DNA from: Tanytarsus gracilentus
Taxonomy: Eukaryota; Arthropoda; Insecta; Diptera; Chironomidae
DNA: 64,000 nt
Direction of reading: 5' to 3'
NCBI GenBank assembly: GCA_038502055.1
Contig: JAXRKN010000038.1
Location: 5,270,001 to 5,334,000, forward strand
Position numbers and translations under genes: made by a program. Position 1 is the first letter of the stretch; each line of letters opens with the position of its first letter. Shown piece by piece: positions 34,515-46,350 of the stretch. Under the pieces are notes generated by a model. The model had not been told where the DNA came from. It worked only from the letters and a program-made list of their open reading frames with translations, and made no database searches.

Positions 34515-37500
34515 ATGGACTCGTCAAATAATAAAAATGTTTTAAAAAAGCATTTGCCGTTTGTTGAAAAAATGCTTTCAAAGGTTAAGGGAACAAAATT
34601 CGAAACGAAATGGCGCAATACAATGAATTTAATTATATCGGACCGAGAGTGAGTATTTCAATATTATTAATATCTATTCAAAATTAAAAATCTAATTTCA
34701 TAGACTAACTATCGATCAAATTAAGCAACTGGACGAACGATTAAATTCCTTCGCAGAGACCTATTACTATCCCAAATCTGTAAGTGCAAAATTAAATTTA
34801 AATCTTTATCTACTAAACGAACTGACTTACAACAGGACAACGCTTCAAATGAACCTACGAGTTCACTTAGTGATTATCTTGCTAAAGACACTCCAGCATG
34901 TTCAAAACTGACAAAACGAGATGATGAGATTGTAAACAAAGATACAAGTAGCACTGAAATCCAGGAAAATAATAAAAGTGTAAAGGAACGGTCTCGTAGT
35001 CCTCGCAAAGTTTCATCGCCATCAAAGTCGAGAAATAGACAGTCGAGAGAGGAAAGAACACCGAGCAGTTCTGAAACAACCGACCTAAAGCAGCTGTTGA
35101 GCAATATTAGCATGTCTGATAATGAGCCAGAAAAGGCGCTTGAAGCAATCGAACACACATTAGGAAGTGAAAACCTCTTGAAACTACAAAACTTATTGCT
35201 GAAGGGAATTGTAAAGAAGAATTTTTCATCAACTCCATCACCTCCTAAGAAGGAAGAGATTAAAGGAGATGCTAAAAAACCGGCTCAGGAAGAAATGACG
35301 GCCAGTCCTGCGAATCCAGAAAATTCAGTTATCGTCCAAAAACGTCCACCAAAGCGAAAATTGAATGAACTCGAAAAACTGCAACAAGACATCAGTGGAA
35401 GGTTTGATGGAGAGGCGGTGTATAGGTCAAGTTTACAAGGTCGCACGTGTGCTAAAAAGACGGAAGAGAGGGTTTCTGAAATTATGGTAAAAGAAAGAGA
35501 TAATAAGCCTAAAGTGACTACGCGATCGAAGGATTCAAAACCAATAGTGAATGAAGAAATCGTTAACTCTACGAACAGTCTGAAGGAATTATCTATACTT
35601 GCGATTAAGCTGGATGTAACTGAGGAGGATGTGCCAATCATTGTTAACGACTCTATGGATGAAAAATATATCAATGCGCATTTGAAAGATTTGAAAACGC
35701 CTAAAAATATGATGGAAGTAGAAGATTCAAGCTCTGAAGAATATGGAACGACTATCAAAAAAGAGCATATTGGACCTACTTTTAAACCTACGACAGCGAC
35801 ACGTTCCGTTGCAAAGAAGCGCATTAGAAATAATTGGGCTAAAGGATTTATAAGGAAAACCAAGAGAGCAAAACCCGTTAATGAGTGGGAAGATGTTGAA
35901 AAGGAGAAACCTAAATCTGAATGTGAAGCAAAAATGAAACTCGAAAAGTTTTCGAAACTTATGCATAGGGTGGGTAAAATGGTAGAACAAACCAAAAATT
36001 ATAAGGATTTTGATTCAGACTTATCTTCTGATTTACAGGATTATATGGATGATGGTGAATGCACCGATGATGACGTGAACGATTCTGATGTTGATAAGAA
36101 AGATATTCCTACAACTGCGATGGATCTGCAATGCGATGAAAATCTGGATGTATTAAATGAAACCGATTATAATTTATTAGAAGAAATTTCGTCTCAAGAG
36201 CTGAACAATTCACTGCAAACTCAAAATGAAGCATCAAAATATCTCGTATCAACGAAGCAATCACCAGCTGAAAAAAAATCATCAGCTGAACAAGGATCGT
36301 CAACTCAAACCTTTCCTAAAATTAAGCAAGAAAAAATTTCAGATATGCCTATCGCTTTACCTGTGAAAATAACGCCGCCACCACCACCGAAAATAGTTAA
36401 ACTCTCTCTCCCAAGCGCTCCTCAAGCCATTATTAAGCCAATTCAGCAAACTACTGCAGAGGAAAGAAAAATTTTTGAATTTAAGAAAATTAAAATTCCT
36501 CCGAATCCTACTCAAAATAATTTGATTCGAGTAGAGCCGAAGACAAAAACGGTTGCTCCATTTACGATTAGACTTAAAGACATTTCAACTCTTAAAGTTT
36601 ACCCGTCAACTCAATCATCTCCCTTTCCTCCAAAGACTACGCCTGTAATTTTACAACAAACTTCAATTTCTTCCTCTTCATCTCCCTTTCCTCCAAAGAC
36701 TACGCCTGTAATTTTACAACAAACTTCAATTTCTTCCTCTTCATCTTCATCGAGAACATCTAACTTGTTCTATACCATGAGTAAAGTAGAACAACCTGTT
36801 TTGCCTAGAATGGAACCTACGTCTTCAGCAGCTTTACCTAGCTTAGAGATCAAACAATCATTCGCAAAAAATTCATCAACTTTAAAATCTATTGTCCTTC
36901 CTCCACAATTGGGCGGAAATAAAGTACCGGTAATACTCCCCCAAATACTTTCTAGCTCTTTAAATACCAACAACAGTGGAACTACTGAAGACATTCTTCG
37001 CCCTTGGATGAATGATCCTGCATTTAAATGTGGCAAACAAAGAAGCACATGCATGAAAATGTTAAATAAATACTGCCTCGCTGCTCTTTTTAAATGCATG
37101 GGAACAACTTGCTGCTTCTTCACCAACGATAAACATCTCTTTCAAATTCACGTGGAACTTCATCTAAAGCTTCAGTCAAAAGATGTTCGAAATTGTCTTG
37201 TGTGTGCTTACTGTTCATATTTAAGTGCATCAATTGTAGGCTTAATTAGGCACGTGGAGTCGGAGCATCGATTTGACACTTTGAGTTGCAATCTTTGCTT
37301 TTATCGTACATTCAATGAATACCAATTGTATCTTAACCACTATCCAAAATACCACGAAGGAGCGGAAAGAGTTGCAATTGTGCTTGAAAATCAGCTTAAA
37401 AAACCACCAAAGGGTGATCTGGTTTTTATTAAAAATACGTTGGGTTCAAACGTAAACGCCTTTACTTGCATCTGTAAGAAAATTCAATATTTATTTTTAA

Positions 37501-38058
37501 ATATTTTATTAATCATTCTTTTTATATTCAGTTCCAGGTTGTGGCAAGCGATTTTTTGTACTTGAAGTATTCAACGAGCACTTGCAAAGTCACAAAGAAA
37601 AGGTGTCGACAAAGTGCTTAGGATGCAAACAGAACACAACACCAGAGAATATTTTCGAGCACTACTTTAGCTGCTACGGCTTCGGAATGATACAATGCGT
37701 TTATTGTTCGTTTGGCACCAGTACTATGCAATTCATCGATGATCATTTATCAACGAACCACCCAAGTCGATCACCATATTTTGCTGAGAGACTGCTATCA
37801 ACTTCAGTTAGAAATAATCCTTCAATAAGCCTTTCCTCAATCGAAACGCTCACTATTAAATTAATGAGTAAGAAGGTCGAAGGTGGTGTAAAGTATACAG
37901 CTCAAGATAAGGAGCTTCTCAATAATATTAAAAACATTGGAAATTTATCTGGTGATGTAGAAGGCCGACAGACGACACCCCAAATTAAATTAACATCAAA
38001 TTCTTCTCTTCAAATCGAGAGCGTCGTATCACTTAATGAACAATCTATTACTAACTAA
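34515..38058 (+). CDS. Zinc-finger gene A of a three-paralogue cluster (4 exons)
   Basis: Exons 34515-34648, 34704-34779, 34836-37473 and 37532-38058 encode 1124 aa. An N-terminal helical domain of about 70 aa (FVEKMLSKVKGTKFETKW ... SDRELTIDQIKQLDERL) is shared with genes B and C and is split by a phase-2 intron at the same residue. A long disordered middle part carries IKKE and IKQE (SUMO-type psi-K-x-E) motifs, an SR-like patch (ERSRSPRKVSSPSKSR) and an exact 63-bp tandem duplication. The C-terminal module starts LRPW (about 36995) and holds six Cys/His fingers: FKCMGTTC...HVELH, CAYC...HVESEH, CNLC...HYPKYH, CIFPGC...HLQSH, CLGC...HYFSC (C2HC) and CVYC-SFGT...HLSTNH. It is probably nuclear and nucleic-acid binding; I recognise no named orthologue. 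It ends 50 bp from the stop of gene B. Confidence 0.82.
36614..36745 (+). repeat. Two-copy 63-bp tandem repeat inside zinc-finger gene A
   Basis: The segment beginning CATCTCCCTTTCCTCC recurs exactly 63 bp later (CCCTTTCC at 36621 and 36684) and duplicates 21 codons, including PFPPKTTPVILQQTSISSSS. The two copies look identical at base level, so the duplication is recent. Confidence 0.85.
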
Positions 38059-38108
38059 ATTTTAAAAAGTTTATTTCATTGATTTTGTACAATAAATTTT
38101 AAATCTAA

Positions 38109-40318
38109 TTACAATTGTTCATTTGTTTCAGTTTTTATTAGGGAATTCATTTCAAGATTTTTGCTAACGTTGGCCGCATTTTCAAGGAGATATCGAGGAA
38201 ATGACTTTTCGTTCCATCTCTTAGATAGATGCAAGGTTAGTTTCTTAACTGCGAGTTGCTTTGATATTTCGTTCTTTGAATGCTAAGCAAAATATAAATT
38301 CGGTGATTAATGTAAAAAATTTAAAGTTCTCAATATTCTTACCTCATCGAAACTATGATTTCTGTCGAAAAATAATAAAGTTTTGTTTGCGTGCTCGTTT
38401 GCGAGATGAACTTTCAACATTTCAATCGAATCTGTTCCAAATTTACAGAAGGCGCAGTTATAGTTTCCAAATTTATGGCATCCTTTTAAATGAATCATCA
38501 GTTCAGTTTCGTTATTGATAACGAGTTTGCATTTTATGCACTGCGACGGTGGGATTGATTGATGCGATTCAAAGTGGTGATGAAAGTGCTTGATGCTGAG
38601 AAATTTTTCTTTGCAAACTATAAAATTTTAGCTTTATTGATAAATTTTTTGAAATAATACTGGTATAACTCACCCACGCAAGAAATTCGTCTGCAGTTTG
38701 AAAAAATATTCTGCCAAACTTCTGAGAGCTCTTTTTTCGGATTTAAAAATAGGTTCCGAATAGGTTCACATTTGATTGTACTTTTAGATTCAAGAGAATG
38801 AAAAACTTTCGAGTGTGTCACAATATGATAGTCAAAACTTCGATAAAAGCAATATGTGCATTGGTACCTGAAAAAAAAACTTTATTGTAAGTGGTGAAAG
38901 AAAATTTAAAAATAGGTGAAAATATTACCTACAATAACCATGATCGTCGGTTATATGATTTATTAGTGCGAGATAGGAGTTTTCGTTCTTAAAATTATCG
39001 CAATAAGGACATTGACAAAAATTCTTTGCATCTTCTCGTTGATTTTCCCAATGTAATCGCATATGTTGATGAAATAAAAATGAGGTGTTTGTGTAATAGC
39101 CACATGACGATGCCATGCACTTGTAAAGTGCCGCAAGACAATATTCATTTTTTATCATTTCATTGCAATAGTTCAATTTCTTTTGATGGTCGCTTGATTT
39201 AAGCCACGGACGTAGTTTTCTCATTGTTGAGTCAGCACTGAGCAAAATTTCATTACTATTTTGGAGTAATGAAAACACGAGTTCGGTGGGTATTGAAACC
39301 ATCGGAGGGGTTTGACATTTTAATTGATTTTCGGAATCATCTTGGTTATTTTTGACAGCAAATGGAATTTGATCTTTTTGAGGATTTCTTATTTTTTCTG
39401 TTGATTTATTTTTTAAAACTTTTGGAGTTTGTGATTTCCCTGCATTTAACTTTTTAACTAATACTGGCGAGATTGAAGGTTCTTTTTGAGGTTGGTTTGC
39501 TTCAGTATTTGGCAAAATCTTCGGAGAATTTTTTTCAGGTATTTTATCCATCATAACTGAACAGTTTTGTATGCCAAACTTTTGTAACAAATTATCAGAG
39601 TTTAAATTTAGGTTTTCAGCAGTTTTAGAGCATGAAATTAAATCTTCCGGTGGTTGAATTGAATTATTTTCGAAATCTGGTGAATCGTTAACAACCTGAT
39701 TGTCACACTCTTGATCATTATGTGGGGGTGACATAATTTCTCTCTTGAGTGATTGACCTCTTCGCACAATGAAAAGTTTTAACCTCTTTTTCAATTTCCT
39801 TTCTTTTTTCAATGACTTCATTCGCTGAATTTCTCTCATGTTAATTTTTAGGAGAGGAATTTTTTCTCTTCTCGGCGATGCCATGGTTGCATATTTTTTA
39901 GTCAGTAAAAGTTTTATTGGAGTCAGTTTTGTATTTTGTTGCTGTGTTTTTGTTTTCTTAGTTTTCTTTTTATTTGCCGGTTTTTTGAAATTAGTGTCTG
40001 ACGGATCTGTGGATTTTTTGACGGTTTCTTGTGAAAGTTCTTCGTAGGATTTTAATTTATTTTTGAGTGATGTAAGCGTACTTTCTATTAATAAAGTTTT
40101 ATCCATGCTAAGTCTATTTGGTAATAAGAGTACATGAAAAATTATTTAAAATTTTGAATTCTTTAAGTTTATTAAAAATTTATTTACCCCTCTGTTGTGT
40201 TGATTAAATCTCTCATTTTTTTCCATACGTCCTCAAACTCGGTATTCTCGACTTTTTTAATCATTTTTTGAACGAACTCCATGTTTGCACTCAAAGCACT
40301 TTTTTGTCCGTCACTCAT
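38109..40318 (-). CDS. Zinc-finger gene B of the cluster (5 exons)
   Basis: Exons 40318-40188, 40113-38929, 38867-38674, 38617-38343 and 38282-38109 encode 652 aa. The N-terminal helical domain (MEFVQKMIKKVENTEFEDVW ... TEGLSMDKTLLIESTL) matches genes A and C and is broken by a phase-2 intron at the same position. A Lys-rich segment (KKTKKTKTQQQNTK) and a disordered linker follow. The shared C-terminal module begins LRPW (39215-39204) and has six fingers: YKCMASSC...HMRLH, CPYC...HITDDH, CTYC...HSKVFH, CVVC...HFESH, CIKC...HLKGC (C2HC) and CAFC-KFGT...HLANEH. Unlike A and C, its finger region is split by two additional introns. The length difference lies almost wholly in the disordered linker. 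Function unknown; probably nuclear. Confidence 0.8.
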
Positions 40319-40772
40319 TCTAGTATTGAAATTTTATGTGTGAAATGTTTGAAGATTTTATTTTTCTCTTGTTGAATTTAAAAATCGACAAATTCAAAAT
40401 GTAAATATTTTCACAGAGTGTAGAGTAAATTTATTTAGACATTTAAAAAAATTTTAAAGTAATTAAAGCTAATCTTGATCTTTAATTTAAATATTTTTGT
40501 TTTGTGGCTCTCATCAAAACAAATGTGGATATTATACTAAGCTTAAACATAAAACATTAGTCAGGTACCAGATTCTCCTTGCTTAAAAAAGTCCCTCTAT
40601 CGACTATATAGACAATACAATCACTTGTGTTTCATATCTCATGAAGCGAACTCACAAATCTCCTTAATTAATTTATATTTTAAAATTTAATAATTTTTGT
40701 TGAGTTTACAGTTGTAAGAAAAGTTTTAAAATGTTAAGAGATGAAGCAAAAGTGTAATTAAAATAAATTGCA
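40319..40772. promoter_or_regulatory. Divergent upstream region of zinc-finger genes B and C
   Basis: 454 bp separate the start codons of two paralogues transcribed outwards. It is AT-rich with no recognised site. A shared promoter would make B and C co-expressed, which is inference. Confidence 0.35.
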
Positions 40773-43700
40773 ATGGATAACGAACCAGAATATAAGTCAA
40801 AAGCAATTTTACTTAAGCACATAGCATTCTTCAAGGAGTATATAGAGAAATATGAGAACACTGTGTTTGATAAACAAGCTGGAATTTTTAGAAAAATTTT
40901 AAAAGCAATTGTCAGTGATCGAATGTGAGTAAAAATATTATAAACATATTTTTTATAATGATTTCCAATAGAAAAAGGTTTATTCACTTTGATTTTTTAA
41001 AGGGTGACCAGGGTTGACTTTTAAAAAAAATTTAAAATCAATTTTTTGCTCGATTAGGTATTATTAATTTTTTTTTATAAAAAAAATATGTGGCTTATAT
41101 CAAAAATTGGTCAGCCAATTTTAAATTGATTTGTGTCTTCGATAATGTACTGAAATGTAGTATGAGCTGAATTGGAGTATGAAATGTACAGTTTTGAAAA
41201 AAATTTGCATAATTTTAACTTTCCAAAAAGCACAAAAATAATTATAAGTGCCCAAAAATTAAATTTATATGAAACTGCAAATTTTACTAGTTTTTCAATG
41301 CATATTTTATTTTTTTCTTTTTTTAAAGATTGACAACAGATGAAATTACAAAAATTGATGAACTCTGTAAAAAATTAAAAAAGCAAGTTATAATAAACCA
41401 GAGCAGAGTTTCACCACCTAGTTCATCAAAAGCGGAAAACCAAGCGAATAATAATGAAGTGGTTTCTTTGGAAGATATTTCAGAGAGCAATAATACCGAC
41501 AAAACGATTGAAGAGCCAAAACAAAACTTGAGAGAAGTTACAGTTAAAAACATAAGTTCTGATGAAACGCAACAAGAGAAAATTGTTGCAATTCACAAGA
41601 GAAAACCAAAAAAACTGAAATCCTCATCTGAAAGTGAAGGTCCAGATGATGACATTCCTCAATTAAAACCAACATTAAAGCGACGACGAATTATAGAACC
41701 CCACGACACAAGTGACGAAGAAGTGCCATGTACATCAAGAGAATCAAAGAGAAGACATTTGAAAAAATCTCGTAATTCTACAGATACCAAAAAAATAAGA
41801 CAATCTTCTGATTCTAGAGTAGATTTTACTTTAGCTATAGCAGACGCTTTTGCTAAAAAAGCAGGAGTACAAATACCTGGGAGATCTTCAAATGAAATGC
41901 CAAGAGAACTCAAATTCTTGTACCATGATATTCACAGAGATCCTGACAAAGAAGATGTTCTTACGGCTGACAAAGATACGCGCATTCGTAAGAAAGTTGA
42001 CTACCGTGAGAAGGAAACAATAATTGAAGACACTGAAACATTTACTGATGAGACTGCATCTATTGAAGAAAATATTTACTCCAGTGAAACAACATCTGTC
42101 AAAACAGAATCAATAAAAAGAAGTACTACGCCAGAGACATTACCAGAATTATCAGAAACAGATCACGCCTTCAAAGTAAGCGATTACAACTCGAGTGATG
42201 ATGAAGAAGAAGATTCTTTGATACGTCAGTATTGCCTCGAAGATTTCAATATGTCTTTATTTGTTAAAAAGCTTAAAAATGTTCCACAAACTGTAAAAAT
42301 TGTAGATGGAAAAATTGTTCCTCTACCTCCACCGATATGTATCGATCTAACTACTTCTGATGAAGGACAAAACAAAGAGACAAAAAGAGCTGAAAGTCCA
42401 ATTAAAAGTAAAAATTTGAATGAGACTCCACAAAAAGTAAAAGGATATAATTTGGGCACACCCAGCAAGTCCAGTTTGATACAAAAAGCACAAGCACGAA
42501 TATCCAATTTATCATTTTTGAAATGCAGTGGAGGCTATCAGTATCAATGTAACTATGACTCATGTTCCATGTATTATACTAGTAGGGATTCATTCAAAAG
42601 TCATCTATCAACAAGACATATCGATACAAAGTGGGATGGCTTTTGTAAAATATGCAACTTTAAGGTTTCCAACAAAACATCATTCCTTGATGAGTTTGGT
42701 CATATGATTAATCACATAGATGGAAAGCAATCCAAACCAACTGCCAGAAAGTCAACCAGAAAATTGAGTTTCAATACTGTTGAGAAAAATAATAATAATA
42801 GGAATGAAGGAGAGTTACTTATCAAAATTCCATCGAATGAGATAATTCCAAACACAACTTTAACAAATCTTGAAAACGAATCCAGCAAAAATATAGCAAC
42901 AGTTCAGGGTGAAGATAATGCAGAAAATATTTTGCTTGAAGAGATTAATCTGTCAAGTATCACAGATACAAAAAATGATGAAACTGAGCAGGTTCTGCCG
43001 AATATGGAGAAGAATCTTAATCTTCAAACAAACTCTGAAGAAGAATCAAAAGAAAATCAAGATAAAATCGGAAATTTTGATGAAAAAAGTGAAATGGAAA
43101 AAGAAAAGCTTTCAGTTCCCTTGGAAAATTCAACTACTCATGCAATTGTCATACCAGATAGTCTTGAATCAGTTAACGGCAGCACTTTTAATGAAGTAAT
43201 CGAGACTCCTGACAGTCTTATTGATACAGAAGACAGTGAAAAAAGAAATGTCGATGATTTAAATCCAAATTCAGCCACTGAAATACCTGAAAGCCTGAAT
43301 GATTCTAATGAGGCAACTATAACTAATGAAGAGCAAGATGCAAGACTTTGTGAAACAAAAAGCGACATAAAAACACCAACTGTTGCCATTAAACCACTAC
43401 TAAAGTTGCGTCGTTTATCTGGAGATAAGTTATCATTTTCAAATGAACCGACCCAATCAAGCCATCCTTCACAATTATCTACGGTTGACAGTATATCAAA
43501 ACCTTCTCCTAAAATTGTTTTCTCAATGAACAGAGTTTCTCTATCCACATCAACCTCAACTTTAATCAAACCACTAAATTCAGAAAGAAGAAACACTCTT
43601 CCTGAATCACATCAAATAGGCAACGTCGTAGAGAAACCAAAGAATCAAACAACTGATTCAGTTCTGAAAATTCAATCTTTAACAGTTGAAAAACTCGCAA

Positions 43701-44795
43701 ATCAAAACCTAAGCAAAGAAGCTGTTAGAACAACGAGTGTGTTATGTTCAACAACATTTCAACAAAAGAATGTTCTTCAATCTAGTACTTCCTTGGAAAA
43801 TAATAATAATGCTGTGCCAACAACTTCAGAAATTTTTCTTCGACCATGGGTAAAAATCAACAGTTATAAAACAAAAATTTTTGCATCTAAAATGCTGCAG
43901 GAGTCATGTCTGAAGACTTTTTATAAATGTATGCATCAAGACTGTGATTACCACACGAATGACTCAGTTGGTTTTAGCAACCACCTCATGAAAGAAAAAG
44001 GAACTAAAAAGTGTTCCTATTGTGCATATGAAACTGATCAAGTGGACAAGCTGATTTCACATATTCAACAAACTCATGGAACCAGCTCTTTTGCATGTAA
44101 CTTATGCTTTTTTCGTGCAGTTAATAACTTTCACGTCAATGCTCATCTACAAAAGTATCACAAGGAAACTGCCAATGGAATAGTTTTAAATGTGAAACCT
44201 CTTGAAAAATTCAACGCCAGACAGGATGTTCTAGATGGTAAAGCCAACAGAAAACAATTTGTTCTTCCAATTATCTGCGCACGTAAGTAAAATTTATTTT
44301 AATTCTGTTAAAATGTTTAGAAATTTAATTTTTATAGATTTCATATACCATGACTTTTCCTCTCTAGTATGCACAAAAAAATTTTATAGCTTGGCTAACT
44401 TCGAGCAACATCGAAAAACAGTTCATGAAAACAACAGATCTATGTCTATATGCACCAAATGTAAAAAAAATATTACGCTTAAACAATTAAAGGATCACTT
44501 GGATAGTTGTCATAACATCAAAAATTACCACTGCGTACGATGTTCTTATGGTACTAATGATATTGGTAAGTTGTTTAAAAACAAGTAACACTTCATAATA
44601 ATAATTTCTAATTTTTCAGATTTAATAAAAAACCATCTAGTTGATAATCATCCCGACCGAATGCCATTATTCTGCAATCGAAATGGAACTTTGGGGAACA
44701 ATTGCGATAGTTCCTCAATTGAATCAACTGACGTGTTTACATTTTATTTCAACTTAAATAGCGAAAAACTTGAATTGTTGCATTCTAAAGTTTAG
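40773..44795 (+). CDS. Zinc-finger gene C of the cluster (4 exons)
   Basis: Exons 40773-40924, 41329-44282, 44368-44565 and 44620-44795 encode 1159 aa. The N-terminal domain (AFFKEYIEKYENTVFDKQ ... SDRILTTDEITKIDEL) aligns with A and B and shares the phase-2 intron. The middle is Ser/Glu/Asp-rich and contains VKTE (SUMO-type) motifs. Two extra fingers (YQCNYDSC...HLSTRH and CKIC...HMINH) precede the linker. The C-terminal LRPW module starts at 43838. Its fingers are YKCMHQDC (second His of this finger not evident), CSYC...HIQQTH, CNLC...HLQKYH, CALC...HRKTVH, CTKC...HLDSC (C2HC) and CVRC-SYGT...HLVDNH. The acceptor at 44367 was chosen because it restores Cys-x2-Cys; an AG at 44337, 30 nt upstream and in frame, would disrupt that spacing. 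Confidence 0.8.
40925..41328 (+). other. First intron of zinc-finger gene C
   Basis: 404 bp, the longest intron in the three-gene cluster; the equivalent intron is 55 bp in gene A and 74 bp in gene B. It is AT-rich with no exon evident. Confidence 0.5.
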
Positions 44796-44971
44796 ATTTA
44801 TTAGATAATTTTACCTGAATGACAAATGTTAGATTCTTTTTCATAAATGAGCACACAAAATGATTAATTGTGCCATTTATTTAATAAATTAGTCTGAAAC
44901 TATAAAAAAAAATGTAATCATTTTCCTTTTTCAGTTTTTCTTGTGCAATGGTGAAAATAAGAGTTGTCGTC

Positions 44972-46255
44972 ATGTCACTGCTGCTGCTATTATATCAACC
45001 GTCACTCATGCAGTCAAAGTTCAAATTTTTTGGTGTTAAATTTTTACAAATTGCAATTTTTGGTAATTTATTTTCATACTTTTTGTGTTACAAAAATAAA
45101 ATTTTTCATGCAGATGAAATTTTAGGACGAATAACAGATTATTATAAACTTTTTGTAATCTTAAGCTCCTGCATTATTGTTATCGTCGAGCCCATTTTTA
45201 ATTGCAACTTTTACATCAAGATTCTCAAGGCACAAAAAATGTTCTGGAAGATAAAATTAAGTCCAGTGAATTTAATAGCAATACTCTAAAAATGGTTCTT
45301 GAAATGTATGATTTACTAAAAGTTATGATTTCTGCTTTCAATAATGCTGGGTTAGGTCTATTGGCAATTTTTTTAGGCAATAAATACTATTTAGTTGGTG
45401 AGTTATATTGGATGACATTAGCATTTATGGTTCACCCAAGGCGATATGATGAAAATGTTGGTAAGAAAAATCTAATTGTATTTTTTGATCCATTAAAAAC
45501 TCAAAACATTTTAGCAATCATATTTTGTTCATTTCCAAAAATTGTGTCTCCAATTCTTCAAGCATTGTTAGCAGAACAAATTAAAAAAAGAGTAAATGAC
45601 ATATGAAAATAATTTCAAGTTTTAAATTTTACATATTTACAATAATTTCAGCATTTAACTATTTTTGATTTAATTAATATCCGTAAAGTTGTAAATAGCA
45701 GAGAAAAAGAATTGATTGAAAAAATTTCTCTTGACGTAATGGAAAACAGCTACAAAATCAACCCTTTAGGAGTTCTCGAATTAGACTACTCAGCCATTAA
45801 AAATGTGAGGTATTTTTTAAAATTACCTGCATGGGACATGGCCAAATGTTACCGTTAAAATTAAAAAATCCTCATACAAATAAAATTTAAATCTCGGCTT
45901 CAACGTATTTTCAACAGACAATTGTATACAAAAAGTATATTTTTATTTAATTTACCGGTTCCAACGGTTTTCATGTCCCACGCAGGTAAAATTGGTAAAA
46001 ATTACATCTAAATTTGTTGCCACAAACTTTTGAAATTGTACGAACTTTTTCTGTCCGCTAATTCCATATGTAAAAGTTTGGTCACGAAAGATTTAACTTA
46101 AAACGAAAGAGCAAAAAAGCTCTTAAAACATTAGATGAAACTCAACTTTAATATTAAAACCATCTTTTTTACAGATAGCTGTTGACTTATTGAATGTTTT
46201 ATTTTTTTACATTCAAATAATTCCTCTTTGCTACCCGCTAGACAACGGATATTAG
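44972..46255 (+). pseudogene. Disrupted gustatory receptor (GR copy 1)
   Basis: It has the same exon pattern as the intact receptor just downstream: first exon 44972-45460, then 45515-45591 (77 nt), 45652-45804 (153 nt) and 46175-46255. The 77- and 153-nt exons are identical in length to those of copy 2. The first exon is 489 nt against 802 nt in copy 2, a net loss of 313 nt, which is not a multiple of three. The frame changes near 45235-45250: KAQKMFW in one frame is followed by VLEDKIKSS in the next. About 105 residues covering middle TM helices are missing. The 3' exons remain open (NPLGVLELDYSAIKN, LFFYIQIIPL), so the loss looks recent, or it may be an allele or assembly error. An in-frame ATG also exists at 44948. 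Confidence 0.72.
45821..45993. mobile_element. Candidate MITE-like inverted-repeat element in a receptor intron
   Basis: AATTACCTGCATGGGACATG at 45821-45840 is mirrored by CATGTCCCACGCAGGTAAAATT at 45972-45993, an imperfect terminal inverted repeat of about 20 bp with one mismatch in the core, bounding 173 bp. It has no coding capacity and lies in the last intron of GR copy 1. Copy 2 has no such insert in the matching 60-bp intron. A clear target-site duplication could not be fixed. Confidence 0.5.
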
Positions 46256-46350
46256 TAACTAATTTTTTAAATGTGCCCCTTTGTAAAATGTTTAATTATA
46301 AAATGTCATTTGCGAATAAAAATGTTTCAGTTTAATTTTAAACTTTCGTC

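Noticed and set aside
35285..35995. 236-aa antisense open frame in zinc-finger gene A
   Set aside because: It lies opposite a coding exon with continuous sense-strand support and is Ser/Phe-rich as expected from antisense of acidic sequence.
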